Source: Blastomyces gilchristii SLH14081
Lineage: Eukaryota; Ascomycota; Eurotiomycetes; Onygenales; Ajellomycetaceae
Reading direction: 5' to 3'
NCBI RefSeq assembly: GCF_000003855.2
Contig: NW_003101682.1
Location: forward strand, 2,429,614 to 2,493,613
DNA: 64,000 nucleotides
Shown: positions 37,632-49,997 of the stretch, piece after piece
Layout of the letters: each line of letters begins with the position of its first letter
How positions within the stretch are numbered: position 1 is the stretch's first letter
Made by a program: the position numbers and the translations under genes
Notes under the pieces: generated by a model
The model's database searches: none
Seen by the model: the letters and a program-made list of their open reading frames with translations, nothing else
What the model was told of the DNA's origin: nothing

Positions 37632-40600
37632 CTATATCTGATTGATTTCCTTCTCTTCATATTCAGATAATTCTGAATTTAGCCATTTTCTTGTAGCTGC
37701 TTGAGTTTCTGATAGAAAGTCTATTAAGTATTTAATTCCTGTCTCAGTTGAGAATAAGAATCTCATATTTAATTGATTTAAATCATACTTCTCTTTCAAT
37801 CTGGCTCTGAGACTATTGTATAATGCACAGTGCATTACAATATGCTCAGAATTCTCATTTATATTGCAGAATGAGCATTCTATTGAGTCAAATCTATCAT
37901 CAAATCTTTGTAGATAAGATTTGAAATAGCCATGTTCTAGTTTCAGCTGTATTATAGATGAGAATATTTTCTTTTTACATTTAATTGAACAAGATTTTCA
38001 CTTGGGTTTTGTTTCAAATCTTGAATAATGTATACTCTTCTTGTGATTCTGCCAGCTTTCATTTCACTTGTCTAAACAAGATTCTTTTATTTTTCTCTTT
38101 ATAAAAGACCAGGACACTATTTTTTGAATAGATCTGCTTAATTCTGCACCCTTTTTTGCAGCTGAATCAGCCAATTCATTGCCATGAATATTCATATGAG
38201 CAGGAACTCAGTGTAGATGAATTATCAGCTTTAATGTTCTGCTCTTTTGAATTTTCAAAACAGAGTTTAAGATCAGTTCAAGATTCATTTGATCATTATG
38301 AATCTGACTATTTCTAAGTCTTTTTAAAGCAGCTTGACTATCAGAGAATATTCATGTCTCTTTCAAATAATTTCCTCTTTTATAAGATTTTATTTCAATG
38401 AGTTTGAAAGCTTTCACTATTACAAATAGTTCAGCATCAAAGACTTCACATTCACAGCCTAGATTTCAGAAATCTGAGATAAAATTGATATTATCTTCAG
38501 TATAGGCAATGCCTGTGTCTAATCTATTCAAGTTCTCATTCTTTGAGTCATCTGAATAAATCAGAATAGAGTCTTTTATATTGATTGTAGAAATTCTCTT
38601 CAAATGCTGTTCATATTCTTTCTCTTTTGATAGTTCACTTTTTTATAAGTCTATAAGAGATTCAAGCTTTTCTCTTCAGAGTGATAACTTCTCATGATCA
38701 ACTTTTTCAACATTTAAAGAAGAAAATTGATTTTTAATCAGAGAGCATAGTCTGTACAGTTGAGAAGACATTTTCTTTGAAGAATTATTTTCATTTTAAT
38801 CAAGAAATCTATTTCAATCCAGTTCATTTCCAGAGTTAATTGATGAAAATAAAGAAGAGACTCTTTCTCTGATTATATGATTTAAGCTCATCTTTACAAC
38901 TCTCAGAGCATAGTTCATACAGGCCTTTTCAAATCTAATAGCAGGAGAAGGAATTGAAGCTTCAATTTTCATTACTTTAATAGAAGATGATTTGAATGCT
39001 CTCAGAATTCTTCTCAAGACTCTGTTTTACAGACTTTGAAAGAGTTCAGTGAAATTCTCTTGATTATTTCATCAAACTTGAACTTCATAATCAGCTACTG
39101 ATGTAATACAGGCTATATATAACTGTCTCATAGTCTGGAAGAATAGACCTCTCTCTGTATTTAATAGTCTGATTATGTTGTTCAATAGTCTTTCTGCCTT
39201 GACAGTTCTTTGTTGAATGTGATATTTAAAATTCAACTTAGAGTTTAATCATACTTCTAATTATTTGACATTTACACTGAGTTTAATCTCTCTATTTAAA
39301 AGAGTTAGAGATAGTTCTTTCTCATTGAATCTAGAAAAGAAATGAATTAACTCACGTTTTATTCATATTAAATTGAATTAGATACNNNNNNNNNNNNNNN
39401 NNNNNNNNNNNNNNNNNNNNNNNNNNNNNNNNNNNNNNNNNNNNNNNNNNNNNNNNNNNNNNNNNNNNNNNNNNNNNNNNNNNNNNNNNNNNNNNNNNNN
39501 NNNNNNNNNNNNNNNNNNNNNNNNNNNNNNNNNNNNNNNNNNNNNNNNNNNNNNNNNNNNNNNNNNNNNNNNNNNNNNNNNNNNNNNNNNNNNNNNNNNN
39601 NNNNNNNNNNNNNNNNNNNNNNNNNNNNNNNNNNNNNNNNNNNNNNNNNNNNNNNNNNNNNNNNNNNNNNNNNNNNNNNNNNNNNNNNNNNNNNNNNNNN
39701 NNNNNNNNNNNNNNNNNNNNNNNNNNNNNNNNNNNNNNNNNNNNNNNNNNNNNNNNNNNNNNNNNNNNNNNNNNNNNNNNNNNNNNNNNNNNNNNNNNNN
39801 NNNNNNNNNNNNNNNNNNNNNNNNNNNNNNNNNNNNNNNNNNNNNNNNNNNNNNNNNNNNNNNNNNNNNNNNNNNNNNNNNNNNNNNNNNNNNNNNNNNN
39901 NNNNNNNNNNNNNNNNNNNNNNNNNNNNNNNNNNNNNNNNNNNNNNNNNNNNNNNNNNNNNNNNNNNNNNNNNNNNNNNNNNNNNNNNNNNNNNNNNNNN
40001 NNNNNNNNNNNNNNNNNNNNNNNNNNNNNNNNNNNNNNNNNNNNNNNNNNNNNNNNNNNNNNNNNNNNNNNNNNNNNNNNNNNNNNNNNNNNNNNNNNNN
40101 NNNNNNNNNNNNNNNNNNTGCTTCTTTTATATTAATAAAAACTGCAGTTGAAACCAGACTCTCATGCTTTGTTATTTGAATATCATGAACAACTGAGAGA
40201 ACAGTGTCAATTGCAGAACACTGTTTTCTATCTTTCATTTATTCACTGCATAAAAGAGAATCATCTATAGAGCTTATAAAACATAGTCAAGTAGCTATTA
40301 TCTTTTCTAAAACCTTTTCTAGGCAGTTCAATAGAGATATTACTCTATATGACTTAGAAATTGAAGCTTTTCTATTAGGTTTTACAAGAATCACTTCAGT
40401 GGCTTCTCTTCAGCATTCAGAATGATATTCATTTTTCAAGAGATTGAAAAAGAGCTCAAAATATTCATTCTTTAAGTAGGAATATGTATTTTGAATAATT
40501 AAGTGATTAATTGAATCAGAACCTGCAGCAGTTTTAACAGAACTTGAGAAGATAGCTGACTCTAATTCATCTTGTGTAAGATCAGGCCATTTCTGAGTCA

Positions 40601-41976
40601 TTTTCATCAATATAGTTGAGAAGTGATATATTCTCTTCCTCTGAAGCTGAATCTGAATCTGGTGAGTTCTGAAAGAGAATTCTTATAAAAGCTTGATATT
40701 TTTCCTCAAAAGAGTTTGCTGTATATGATTCATTCTGAAACTCATATTCTAAGGCTGGAAGTTTTGCTACACTTCTTATTTTAGTATAGTTAAAAGCTTT
40801 AAAAACTTTCTTCTCTTATGCTTCTTCAAGAAATTTATTCCAGCAGTCTGTTTTAGCTCTTTTAATATCTGAGAAATATTCATTTCTGACAGCTTTGAAC
40901 TCTTCATCAGATATTATATCATTCTTTCAATCTCTTCTAGCAGTAGCTAATTTCTTTCTTTTAGATGAGATATTCTCATTTCATCAAGGTTTTGAATACT
41001 CAGAAGATTTTCTTTTTGAAATATTATCTCTAACACTTGTTAGAATAATAGATGTAGTAAGCTTCACTTTATTCTCAAGTATTTCATTTGAGATATGTTG
41101 ACCAGAATTTCAATATAGCTCATTCTGTCTTTCAGATTTTAACAGTTTTATGCTTTCTTCAACTGCTTTTCAATCAGCTTTTTCAAAGTTATACTGATTA
41201 GAGAGAAGAGGATTTTCACTTATTTATTTTTCACTCAGTTCAATATTAAATTGTATAATCTCATGATCTGATTCTGATGTCTCATTTGAATCAATAAATC
41301 AGTTTACAAGTCTTCTTTTCATTAGATTTTATGATATGAAGATTAGATCTATAATAGACTTCTGTTTCATGCCTTTTCTAAAGAATGTTTGTTGATCAGA
41401 CTTATTAACCAAATCTATTGAATGCTTAAAGATTCATTCAATCAGATTATCAGCTCTCACTGCTCTCTTGCATTCTGAATTTTATCAGAGATGATGTGCA
41501 TTGAAATCTTCTACAATTATAGAGTTTCTTGATGAAGTTATATTCAGAAATCCTCTATCAATTATTCAGATATTATTATTTTTCTTCAATGACTTTTCAT
41601 TATAGATATTTATGAGCTGTATAGTATCAAACTCATTTTCTTTATCTATAATATCACTCACCAGAATATCAGGGTCAGACATGATATCAAATCTTAGACT
41701 AAATTGATATCTTGATCTCTTTCTTTCATAGATCACTACTCTTGACTTTATCTCAGACTTTTGAGATAGAAAGCAGTAGTAGCTTGAATAAGAAATAATG
41801 TAATTTTACTCAGCATCAAAATTTGGTTCCTGAAGTAGTATAAAATCAACTTTTTATTCAAATGTAATTTGAAGACAAGAATAAATACAATTTGAGTTTC
41901 TATTCACATTATTTTAAATAAATGTAATTTTTGAAGAGTTTTTAAACTTTTTTTGTTGTTTTTGTTGTATATTCAT
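37632..41976 (-). pseudogene. LINE ORF2: endonuclease, reverse transcriptase, RNase H
   Basis: Starts at the ATG at 41976 (MNIQQKQQKK), 30 bp after the ORF1 stop, and ends at TAG 37632. An apurinic-type endonuclease domain is readable (FILLQEPNFD near 41830; VEDFNAHHL near 41500, followed by tryptophan positions turned to stops). RT spans about 40600-38900 across the assembly gap 39386-40118. An RNase H segment (YSDDSKNENLNR ... CECEVFDAELF) lies at about 38570-38380. The C-terminal open piece is 37632-37835. It would nick target DNA and copy the element RNA there. Stops throughout; damaged, but less than the gypsy elements. Confidence 0.85.
39386..40118. other. assembly gap (733 N) inside LINE ORF2
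   Basis: Run of N within the RT domain. LINE copy 3 carries only about 350 bp between the corresponding flanks (about 62590 to 62942), so the gap length is probably overestimated or hides an insertion. The long open frame reported across it is an artefact of the N run. Confidence 0.95.
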
Positions 41977-42005
41977 ACTCAAAGAGAGTAGAGATAGAGT
42001 AGAAT

Positions 42006-43608
42006 CTAGTCACTATCATCAGATAGTAGATTATAACTATTTTGAAAAGTAGAGATCTCAACTGCTTGCATTATATCTAGTTTATCATCAGAGTCATTTC
42101 TCAATTCTCTAATTTTAACAGGAGTTTGAGAATTCAAATTCTGTTTACATTTAGCTGGAGAATTGAAGTTTGAAGATTTAAATAGTTGAGAGTTTCTTCT
42201 TTTTAAGCTTGTAGTTATAAGTCTACTGGCTTGACTCTTCTCTTCAGTTCTAGATTGACTTTGAGCTTCATCTTTTCTCCAGTTCTTTTGAGTTCTAGAA
42301 GTAAATATACATTCTTTTGAGCTAGATGCATGTTTATCTTTGCAATTAGAGTACTTAAGCAGAGTGTATTGACATATTTCATCTCTTTTTAAGTATGTTT
42401 CATATTTATGCTCACTAGTTTTGTGATCTCTGACATAGAATGCACATTTTAATTCTCTAAAATATAAGATTGTAAAGTGTTCATATCTTTGACAGTTTAA
42501 ACACTGTGTTTGAGCTTTGAGATTCATTCTTGAGTCTTTGTATTCATGAACTCTCATTTTCAAATCTGCTACTCTTACTTCAGAGATCTTTGACTGTTCA
42601 AGTGTTTGTATATACTAGAACAGAGGCATTTCTCCTGCTTTGTCTGAACTTAATTGAATTTAGTTATACAGGCTTCTTTCTCAGTTGAATAGAGTTATAT
42701 TCTTTCAATTCATTTTTGAGAAGTAGCATTTCTTCTTCACAGTCAAAAATTTCAACTGAAATATCATGAAGAATGAATTTGTCTCACTTTTCATCTCTTT
42801 CAGATAGAATTATTGTGTTTAGCAAAGATTCTACTGCTGACTTTCAGAGATTCTCATTCTGAATAAGAAATTCAGCACTGAATTCAGGCATTGTAGTCAG
42901 AATAATGAAGTTTTCAAAGAATGATGACTCAATTGAAGTTATAACTGATTTTTAAACTTCAATATCAGTCATCAACTAAGAAAAGAACTACTGATTAATT
43001 TCATTTCTGATTCTGAAAATGAGATTTGAGTTTAGCTTGTTTCTTTGCAGAATATCTTGGTTTGAGACTTTGAGAATAAGTCTTCTATTTCTGAAGATTT
43101 GAAAGTTTTTCTCTTTTTGCATTTTCTTTTTCACTTTTCTATGAATAGAGGCATGAGCAGTATTCTTCTCAGTTTTCTCAGGATTTTGAGCAGGTTTTGA
43201 GACAGCAGATTTAGAGACAGCAGATTCAGCTGCTTGAGCATATGTTTTCTTCTGATTCAAAGAAGAAGAAGAAGTAGAAAAAAAGAAAGAAGAAGAGTAA
43301 GATAAAGAGTCAGTGATTATACTAGGAATTTTCAATGTTTTTTGAACTGTGTTTAAGATTCTAAGTTTGAACTTGATCATCTTCTGTAGTTATCTAGCCT
43401 GAGTGTGAAGAATTAACAGAACTTCTTTATTCATCTCACTCAGACACTGCTTTTCAAGAATCTTGCTTACTTTTTCAAGTTTCTGTATTTCAAGAACTTG
43501 TTATTTCTCTATTTCTTCTTTCTTTCTTCTCTTCAGAATTTCAATCTCAGAAATAGTATTTGAGAAAGCATCTTTTTCCACATCAACTAAGTGTATTTTT
43601 GAACTCAT
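42006..43608 (-). pseudogene. LINE ORF1 (gag-like, zinc knuckles), copy 2
   Basis: Starts at ATG 43608 (MSSKIHLVDVEKDAF) and ends at TAG 42006. The N-terminal part is charged and coiled-coil-like, followed by a Ser-rich linker (SSFFFSTSSSSLNQKK) and an Ala/Ser segment with AQAAES. The C-terminal open piece of 185 residues (42006-42563) carries clustered cysteine/histidine motifs, CLNCQRYEHFTI, CAFYVRDHKTSEHKYE and YSNCKDKHASSSKEC, resembling the CCHC knuckles of Tad-type ORF1 proteins; they would bind the LINE RNA. The two open pieces are in different frames, so there is at least one indel between 42563 and 42988, besides stops. Confidence 0.85.
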
Positions 43609-45255
43609 TGTTTTCACTCAATGAAAAGTTGGTCAGACTGTTTCAATTGAGATATTTCTAACTCTGTTTTCAATTGAAAAGTTGGTCAGACTGTTTCAAA
43701 AGAAGAATAAAAGACTTTTATGTATAAAATACCTGATTTCTTTCACACTAGTTCAGTAACTAGGTCAGATTTTTAAAGAGAATCTAATAAACTAAAATTA
43801 ATTTTTGAGATAAATCAATAAAATCTTTACAATCTCTTTCTTGAGATACAGTGAGAAAAAGTATGATATCAATTGATAATAAATCAGATAATATGACAGT
43901 TTTTGAGAGAAAAACTGACAAAAAATAAATCAATTTTTTGCAGAGAAATTGATTAAAACTATTCAATTTTATTCTAAATTATCTGATTCTTCTCACACAA
44001 TAAGTGTGCAACTCAAATCAGTTAATAAAGAGTGTAAAAAAGAATTAAGTATTAATGAAAGCTCTTCAGTCACTGAAAAAGTAATTCTTACTTAAAAGAA
44101 TATAAAATTATGACAGAAAATAACTCTGTTTTTAATTCTTTATAAGAATATTATGTAAAACCCAGAGAAAAACACCTTACTTTTTCAAGAGAAGTAAAAA
44201 ACTATTTCTAAGATCTTTTTTTTGCATTAACTGCTGTAGAAGAATGAGATAGAAACTGCTAAGATATACACTACTGTATACTCTCTATCAAGACTTTTTC
44301 TTTTCAGAGTCTTGATATTATAGAGAATATAAGTCTGTTTCTATATAATAATATAAATATTATCAGTGAGATGTAGAGAAACTGGTTATTTATATCTCAA
44401 AATAGAAGACTTTATCAATGATTATATTAATATAGAGTTAATTCTCAAATTCAATAGAAATCTAGTGTTGCTGTTCTCAATCTCTTGCAGAATCTAGTAA
44501 ATATTGAGATATCAAAACTAGATTTAATATATCTCACTGTGCAGAGATCAAAGGCTCAGTCAGATCTTGAGATATACTGATTTTATAGTTGTTGATATGC
44601 TGTTGACTCATTGTTCACTGATTATGTATTGAATGCTGTTGCTGAGGTATCTTTTTGTATCATTCTGCCGGGGATGGGCCAGATTGAGAGGGGTAGTACA
44701 AGGGTGAGACTTGGTGTTGAAGTCTAGATACACTGGCGACAGACTGTGAGGGTTGCACTTCAGAAGAGTCTGTTGATTATGTGCTTGATATTATCACTGA
44801 GGTATCTTTTTGTATTTTTCTGCTGGGGATGGGCCAGATTGGGAAGGGCGGTACGAGGGTGAGACTTGGCGTTGGTGTTTTGGAACATCAAAGATGGACA
44901 GGGTTTTCGCGGAGGTCACTCCTCGGATATCTCCACATCTACAGGTCGGGGATCTTCCAAAATCGAGAAGATTGGTGCATATGGCTAGGTCACTTCACCT
45001 TACAATTTGTATGGCACTCTGGCCCGGGGTTGTGATGTGGTAGGGGAGAACGGGGGATAATCCCACACAGGAGTTTCGAACAACGTCCGGTTCACATTTG
45101 GCTGGATAACTCCACCACCACACAGGGTATGCGGTCGGCGATGGGGTCAGAATGCTCGTATGATCGAGGGCTTTTCAATGGATCTATCGGCGGGTTCTTA
45201 TTCGAAAAATCGAGCGAGTTCGTGGTGGAGCGGTCCACTCTTCTGAGTTCGTATG
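43609..45255 (-). promoter_or_regulatory. LINE 5' UTR with tandem units, copy 2
   Basis: About 1.6 kb leader. Two related units with a period of 155 bp start at 44642 and 44797 (shared CTGAGGTATCTTTTTGTAT and GGGGATGGGCCAGATT). The 5'-most 350 bp (44890-45235) are GC-rich, with many intact CpG sites. Repeated units in a LINE leader suggest promoter monomers (inference). Overlapping open frames here (44781-45043) are accidental by my reading. Confidence 0.55.
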
Positions 45256-45268
45256 ATGTGAATTCAGT

Positions 45269-48200
45269 GATCAGAAGATGTTTGAGTCAATCATTCTGAT
45301 AATATGAATAGAACACTCAAAGATGCTGTTCTAGTGTCTGATTCTGGTATTCAGTCTGGCCATCTGTCTGTGAATGAAATGCAGTACTGAGAAGACATCT
45401 TATTACAAGATGATAGCAAAAAGCTGATCAGTATTTGCTGATGAAGAGGGATTCTTGATCTGTTATCAATGATTTCAGAGCACTGTGATCATGAATGATG
45501 ATATCTAAAAACAGGTCAGTCAATTCAGAGGCTTTAATCTTTTTATAAATAGAAATATATCTGATCATCTTTGTGAAGCAGTCAACAATGACTAAAATTG
45601 AGTCATATTCTTTGACTCTTATTAACTTCAGCAGGTCAACTATGAAATTCATTAATAGATTCTGTCATGAGCTCTTTGAAACAGGCAGTGATACTAACTC
45701 ACTGTATTGCTTATACTGTGAGATCTTTATCTTTTGACAGACATCACAAGTCTTAATATACTCTTTGACATCTGCTCAGAGCTTGTCTCAAATGTATTTA
45801 CATTTTAGAAGCTTCTCAGTCTTCTCTAATCTGAAGTGTCTCATATGGGAATTATTATGATGAATTCTCAATAACTTCTGGCACACCACCCTGCTATGAG
45901 AGATGAAGACTGAATCATTCAGTAGTAGAAGTTCACATTCTTCTAGTTATCAGTGACTTGATTTCTTAGTAATATCACCCTGCTCAGAGTCTGTCTCTTT
46001 CAAGTTTAAATCAGATTCTTTCTTCTTCAACTTCTGAATTCAAGCTGCAGTAGAGGCATCTCTCTTCTATAACTTATCAATAAATTTCAAAAGTAGTTGA
46101 GTTGAAAGATTGTAGACTGTTTCATTCTTTGTCAATTCAATGATTGTAAGATATGATATAAGAAGCTCATGATCTTCAGTGTCAGTTCTCTGCAGAGACT
46201 CAGGTTTTCTTTCATCTTCTATACTGAGTTGTACAGCTGCCTTACCAGCGCTATTTTCAAGCTTCAGAGAATCTCAATCCTCTGCAGCCAGCTTCTTCTA
46301 CAGTGATGACAGAGATTCTTTTATAGAATTCTTCTCTGCATTAATAATATTATAATCAGACTGTCTAGACAGTGTATCAGCAGGATTAAGCTGATCTGAA
46401 CAGTATCAGATATAGAAATCATACTCTGAAAGCAGCTCTGCTTATCTGGCTTGACATTCTATCAAGCTCTTTATTATCAAGAAGTAATATAGATTTATAT
46501 AATCAGTGAGAACTTACACTGAATACTTACTACTCTGAAGATAATGTCATCAGATCTTAAAGAATTTAACAATTACTAACATTTTCTGATCATGAGTATC
46601 ATATCTTCTCTATATGAGTGATAACTTCTTGAAGAAGAAGATCACTGATCTTCATTCATAGTATCTTATAGACTCTGTGAAAAAGTCTTCTCTCACAGAC
46701 AATTCATTATCTATTTTCTCAGAGATGATTATTCTCTGATTCTTTCAATGTTAAAAGGTCTTCAGTGTCAACTGTGAAAAGATTTCATAGATCTCATTTC
46801 TGAATGCATCAGTCTCACACTGACTGAGTAAGTCAGAGTTAAAGTGATTCAGTATTATAACATCTGTAAAAGCTTGTTTTAATTTCACAAACATCTTCAC
46901 AGTGTCTTAGATGAGAATAAATGATTCTGTTTTTCTGTCTTTCACACTTCTCTTTAACAGATCTGTAAGAGAGACAGTAATCTGTGAATATGTATAGATG
47001 AATCATCTGTAGAAATTCATAAATTCTAGAAATATCTGCATCTCACAGTATATTTGCAGTATTAGTCAGTTCTCAATAACAGAGACATGACTTCTGTTCA
47101 TTGAAATGTTATTCATCTTAATAATATAATCTAAGAAATCAATCTTCTGCATGTAGAATGAGCATTTTTCAGTGTTTATATAGAGTTGATACTGTCTCAA
47201 GTAACTCAACACTTCTTGAATATGAATATCATGTTCTTTCTCTGTTTTTGAGAAGATTAGAATGTTGTTCAAGTATACTATATAGAAGACATTAACAAGG
47301 CCTCACAGTGCCTTATTTATATAGATCTGAAAGATGACTGAAGTGTTACAAAGATTAAAAGATAAAACAAGATATTTAAAATTGCTGTACTTGATATAAA
47401 AAGCTGTTTTTCAAATGTTGTCTTTATTAACTCTGATTCTATGATAGACATTCTGTATATCAATCTTTAAGAACATCTTTGCTTCAGATAATTAATCAAT
47501 TATCTTATCAATTAACAGTAATGAATAGTAATTCTTAATCATCATTTTATTGAGACCTCTGTAGTCTATGCATAGACATAGTCTATCATTCTTCTTAGAT
47601 ATAAAGAGTATAGATGTCTCTGCTGAACTCTTTAATAAATATATTCAGTTCTTTGATTGCACTTCTTTAAGATATTTGCACAGAACATTCAATTTCTTTA
47701 CAGACAAGTTATAGAGAAGTCTGTACAGCATTGTTACACTGTCTTCAAGATAAATCTTATATTATATCTTGATATCAGGAAACTTCACTACTTCTCTTTC
47801 TGAAAAGATATTCTTAAAATCTGTAAAGAGATATTGTGTACATCTGTCTTTAATAACAGATACTGCTGCTAATCTTGCAGTGAGAGTGATGACTTCTTCA
47901 TCTATTCTCAAGTCTCAGTCATCTACTACACAGTATATTGACTCAATCTTTTTCTCAAGATTCTTCTGATGAAACTCTTCAGATTTCTCTATCACTGTCT
48001 CTTTATCAGTGAGATAATATCATCACATCTGAGTGACTCAGATAATGAGAGAATTGTTTTCTCTCAATCACAGAAGATCTAGAATGATGTTCTTATCTAT
48101 GATATTAACTGTATGAAGAAGCAGACTGCTCTTCTTAAAGATTTCTTCTGAGTCTGTAGTCATACACTACACTTGAATTATACTAAAATAGTGATATTTC

Positions 48201-49200
48201 ATTTCATCAGTAAATTTTACATGATCTGACAGATCTATCTTCTTTCAACTCTTCATCAAAGAAAAGAAATAGAATATGAAGTTAATATTTATCTCAGAGT
48301 TGAGTAGATATCTTACTAATATCTTCTCATTCAGAGTATGTATTGTAATTGTAACATAAACTCAGAGATATGAGAATTATCAATTCTTTATTTCTTTCTC
48401 TTCTTTATCTTCTATGAATACATTTACTAAAAGAGAAGTTAACTTTAAGAAGATATCTTCTCAGTTTCTTTTCTTCTTCAGCTTCTTACAATCACTGATA
48501 TAGTAATCATCAGCTTCACAGTTGAAATAGAGATCTTTATCAAATCTTTTTTAATATTTCTTTACAGTGAGTGAAGAATCAGAATACTTGAAATTCTTCT
48601 TTACTTTCTCTACACTGAAGCTGTTATAGTATCATTTAGATTCTATCATTGATTACTTAGAAGCAGTCTTATTAATCTTTTTCTTGAAGAATTGATTATT
48701 CAAATAGATCTGAGAAGTCAGGTTGACAAGCTCAGTGCAATTGATGAATAAACTCTGATATTATGATATTATTATCTGCATCTTATGAGTCAGCTTCATG
48801 AGATAAAGCTGTGTTTTTAATTAATTCAAATCATCAGTTAATTTCTCTTAATATTCTTCAAATCTTGCATTGAAATTGAAAGAATTCTCATCATCTTATT
48901 GATATAATGAGTTGAACTACTGTATCACTATGAAGCTGCAGTTGCAGTGATCTTTGATTTGATTCAGTAGAAAGTTCTTGAATTCTTTCTAAGTCATAAT
49001 AGTATTGATACACTCAAGCTCTCTCTTCTTGATAACTCAGGTAGTTGCAGAGATGTCTTCAAGAAGGTTAACAGTGTAGATTACTCATACCTCATGAGTA
49101 TTATACTGGCTCAGGTTAAGGCAAAATTTCTGTTCAAGAGTATGAATAAAGCTGTGAAATTCAGATAAGATGTTTTTCTTATATCTCAGAGAATCTCTGA
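45269..49200 (-). pseudogene. gag-pol of gypsy-C (gag, RT, RNase H, integrase core)
   Basis: Minus strand. A gag knuckle remnant (YFNCEADDYYISDC, missing the first Cys) lies near 48490-48540. RT is near 47640-47070, with the catalytic segment degraded to LNNILIFSKTEKEHD and open at 47066-47272, including INTEKCSFYMQKIDFLDY. RNase H lies near 46800-46450 (degraded). The integrase core is open at 45428-45652, with MNFIVDLL, SILVIVDCFTKMIRYI and LITDQESLF, matching the MDFIxxLP, VIVDRFTK and SDRxxxF blocks. The LINE cuts the integrase at 45255. Many stops; dead. Confidence 0.85.
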
Positions 49201-49465
49201 CCTTAATCTCTCTATCTTCATGATAGATATAGGTGTGTAAGAGCCGCGGTGATGGCAGAGTGGTTGAAGGGCCTATGTTAAAATGTGCAGCAGGTTCAGA
49301 AATCTTGAATTTCTACTGAGATAGAGATGTACACACTCTAGAAGATGATGTAGTATTTTCTTCAGAGAGTGAGGTCAGATTGGTCTCAGTGCAGATGTAT
49401 GAGATCATATTAGTCTATTAGAGCTTGACTGATTCAAACTTATAATCAGATTGAGTGATTTGAAT
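49201..49465. other. gypsy-C leader with a tRNA-like segment
   Basis: Untranslated stretch between gag and the 5' LTR. At 49243-49305 the plus strand has GCCGCGGTGATGGCAGAGTG with GGTTGAAGG, a good A-box-like word (TGGCAGAGTGGTTGAAGG), then GCAGGTTCAGAAATC, a poor B-box-like word. I cannot fold a convincing tRNA; it may be a tRNA or SINE remnant. No primer-binding site was recognised next to the LTR. Confidence 0.35.
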
Positions 49466-49997
49466 TGTAATATGATAGAACTGAAGCAGTGGCTACTCAG
49501 CAGTGTTACATAGAAGTAGTTGTTTAAGAAGCTATATAAGTGAGCTTGACTATCTTACTTGAATAGTGAGCTTGTAGACTACAGAGTTATTGTGAGAATA
49601 TCACAGATGTGATACTTAGTATACTAAGAAGATTGTATAAGACATGCAGTAACTCTTGTATATATTTCAGTAGAAGAAAAATGAATCACTGCTTCTTTAA
49701 TAAGAAGCCAGCATCTAGCTATTCTATATAGACAATGAGTGGATACTCTTCTCTCATTTCACAAGTGAGAATAGCCAGAGTGATACCTCAGCAGTACCTT
49801 ATTATCAAGGAAGAGTAATCTGCTGACCTCATATAGAAGTGAGGTTCTTATATTCATCAATCAGATCTTTCTATGATATATCCGAATGATGTCATAGAGT
49901 GGTTGGAAACCGGTTCAAATGGGATGAAATCATCCGCATGAAAGTGATGGGCCGTGTGAAACCGCAGCGGGGCCTTGGCGCTGCCGGGAGTGTGACA
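49466..49997 (-). repeat. 5' LTR of gypsy-C (right)
   Basis: 532 bp, TGTAATATGATAGAAC ... GGGAGTGTGACA. The last 110 bp (49888-49997) keep CCGG, CCGC, CGGGG and similar words, all changed to T/A-containing versions in the left LTR. On the minus strand this is the upstream, promoter-bearing LTR. Confidence 0.92.

Larger units (their letters stand above)
37240..45255 (-). mobile_element. Tad-like LINE copy 2, full length
   Basis: About 8 kb (including a 733-N gap) on the minus strand, flanked by a 13-bp target duplication ATGTGAATTCAGT (37227-37239 and 45256-45268). Order from the 5' end (right): 5' UTR with tandem units (45255-43609), ORF1 with zinc knuckles (43608-42006), ORF2 with endonuclease, RT and RNase H (41976-37632), 3' UTR (37631-37275) and an (AAT)n tail (37240-37258). 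The two-ORF plan with RNase H and CCHC ORF1 fits the fungal Tad clade. It sits in the integrase of gypsy-C. Confidence 0.93.
34173..49997 (-). mobile_element. Ty3/gypsy chromodomain element gypsy-C (with nested LINE)
   Basis: LTRs of 532 bp at 34173-34704 and 49466-49997, and an exact 5-bp target duplication ATATC (34168-34172 and 49998-50002). The second DNA-transposon copy near 59970 shows the uninterrupted site. Coding is on the minus strand: gag near 49200-48400, RT near 47700-47000, integrase from 45700 and, after the inserted LINE (37240-45255), the integrase C-terminus and chromodomain near 37000-36450. About 1.7 kb then separates pol from the 3' LTR and contains a GC-rich island. Without the LINE it is ~7.8 kb. 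Confidence 0.93.

Noticed and set aside
39378..40238. 286-codon open frame on the minus strand
   Set aside because: It consists almost wholly of the N gap; not a gene.
44781..45043. Two overlapping plus-strand frames in the LINE leader
   Set aside because: They are antisense to the LINE, not conserved as frames in copy 1, and lie in the 5' UTR.
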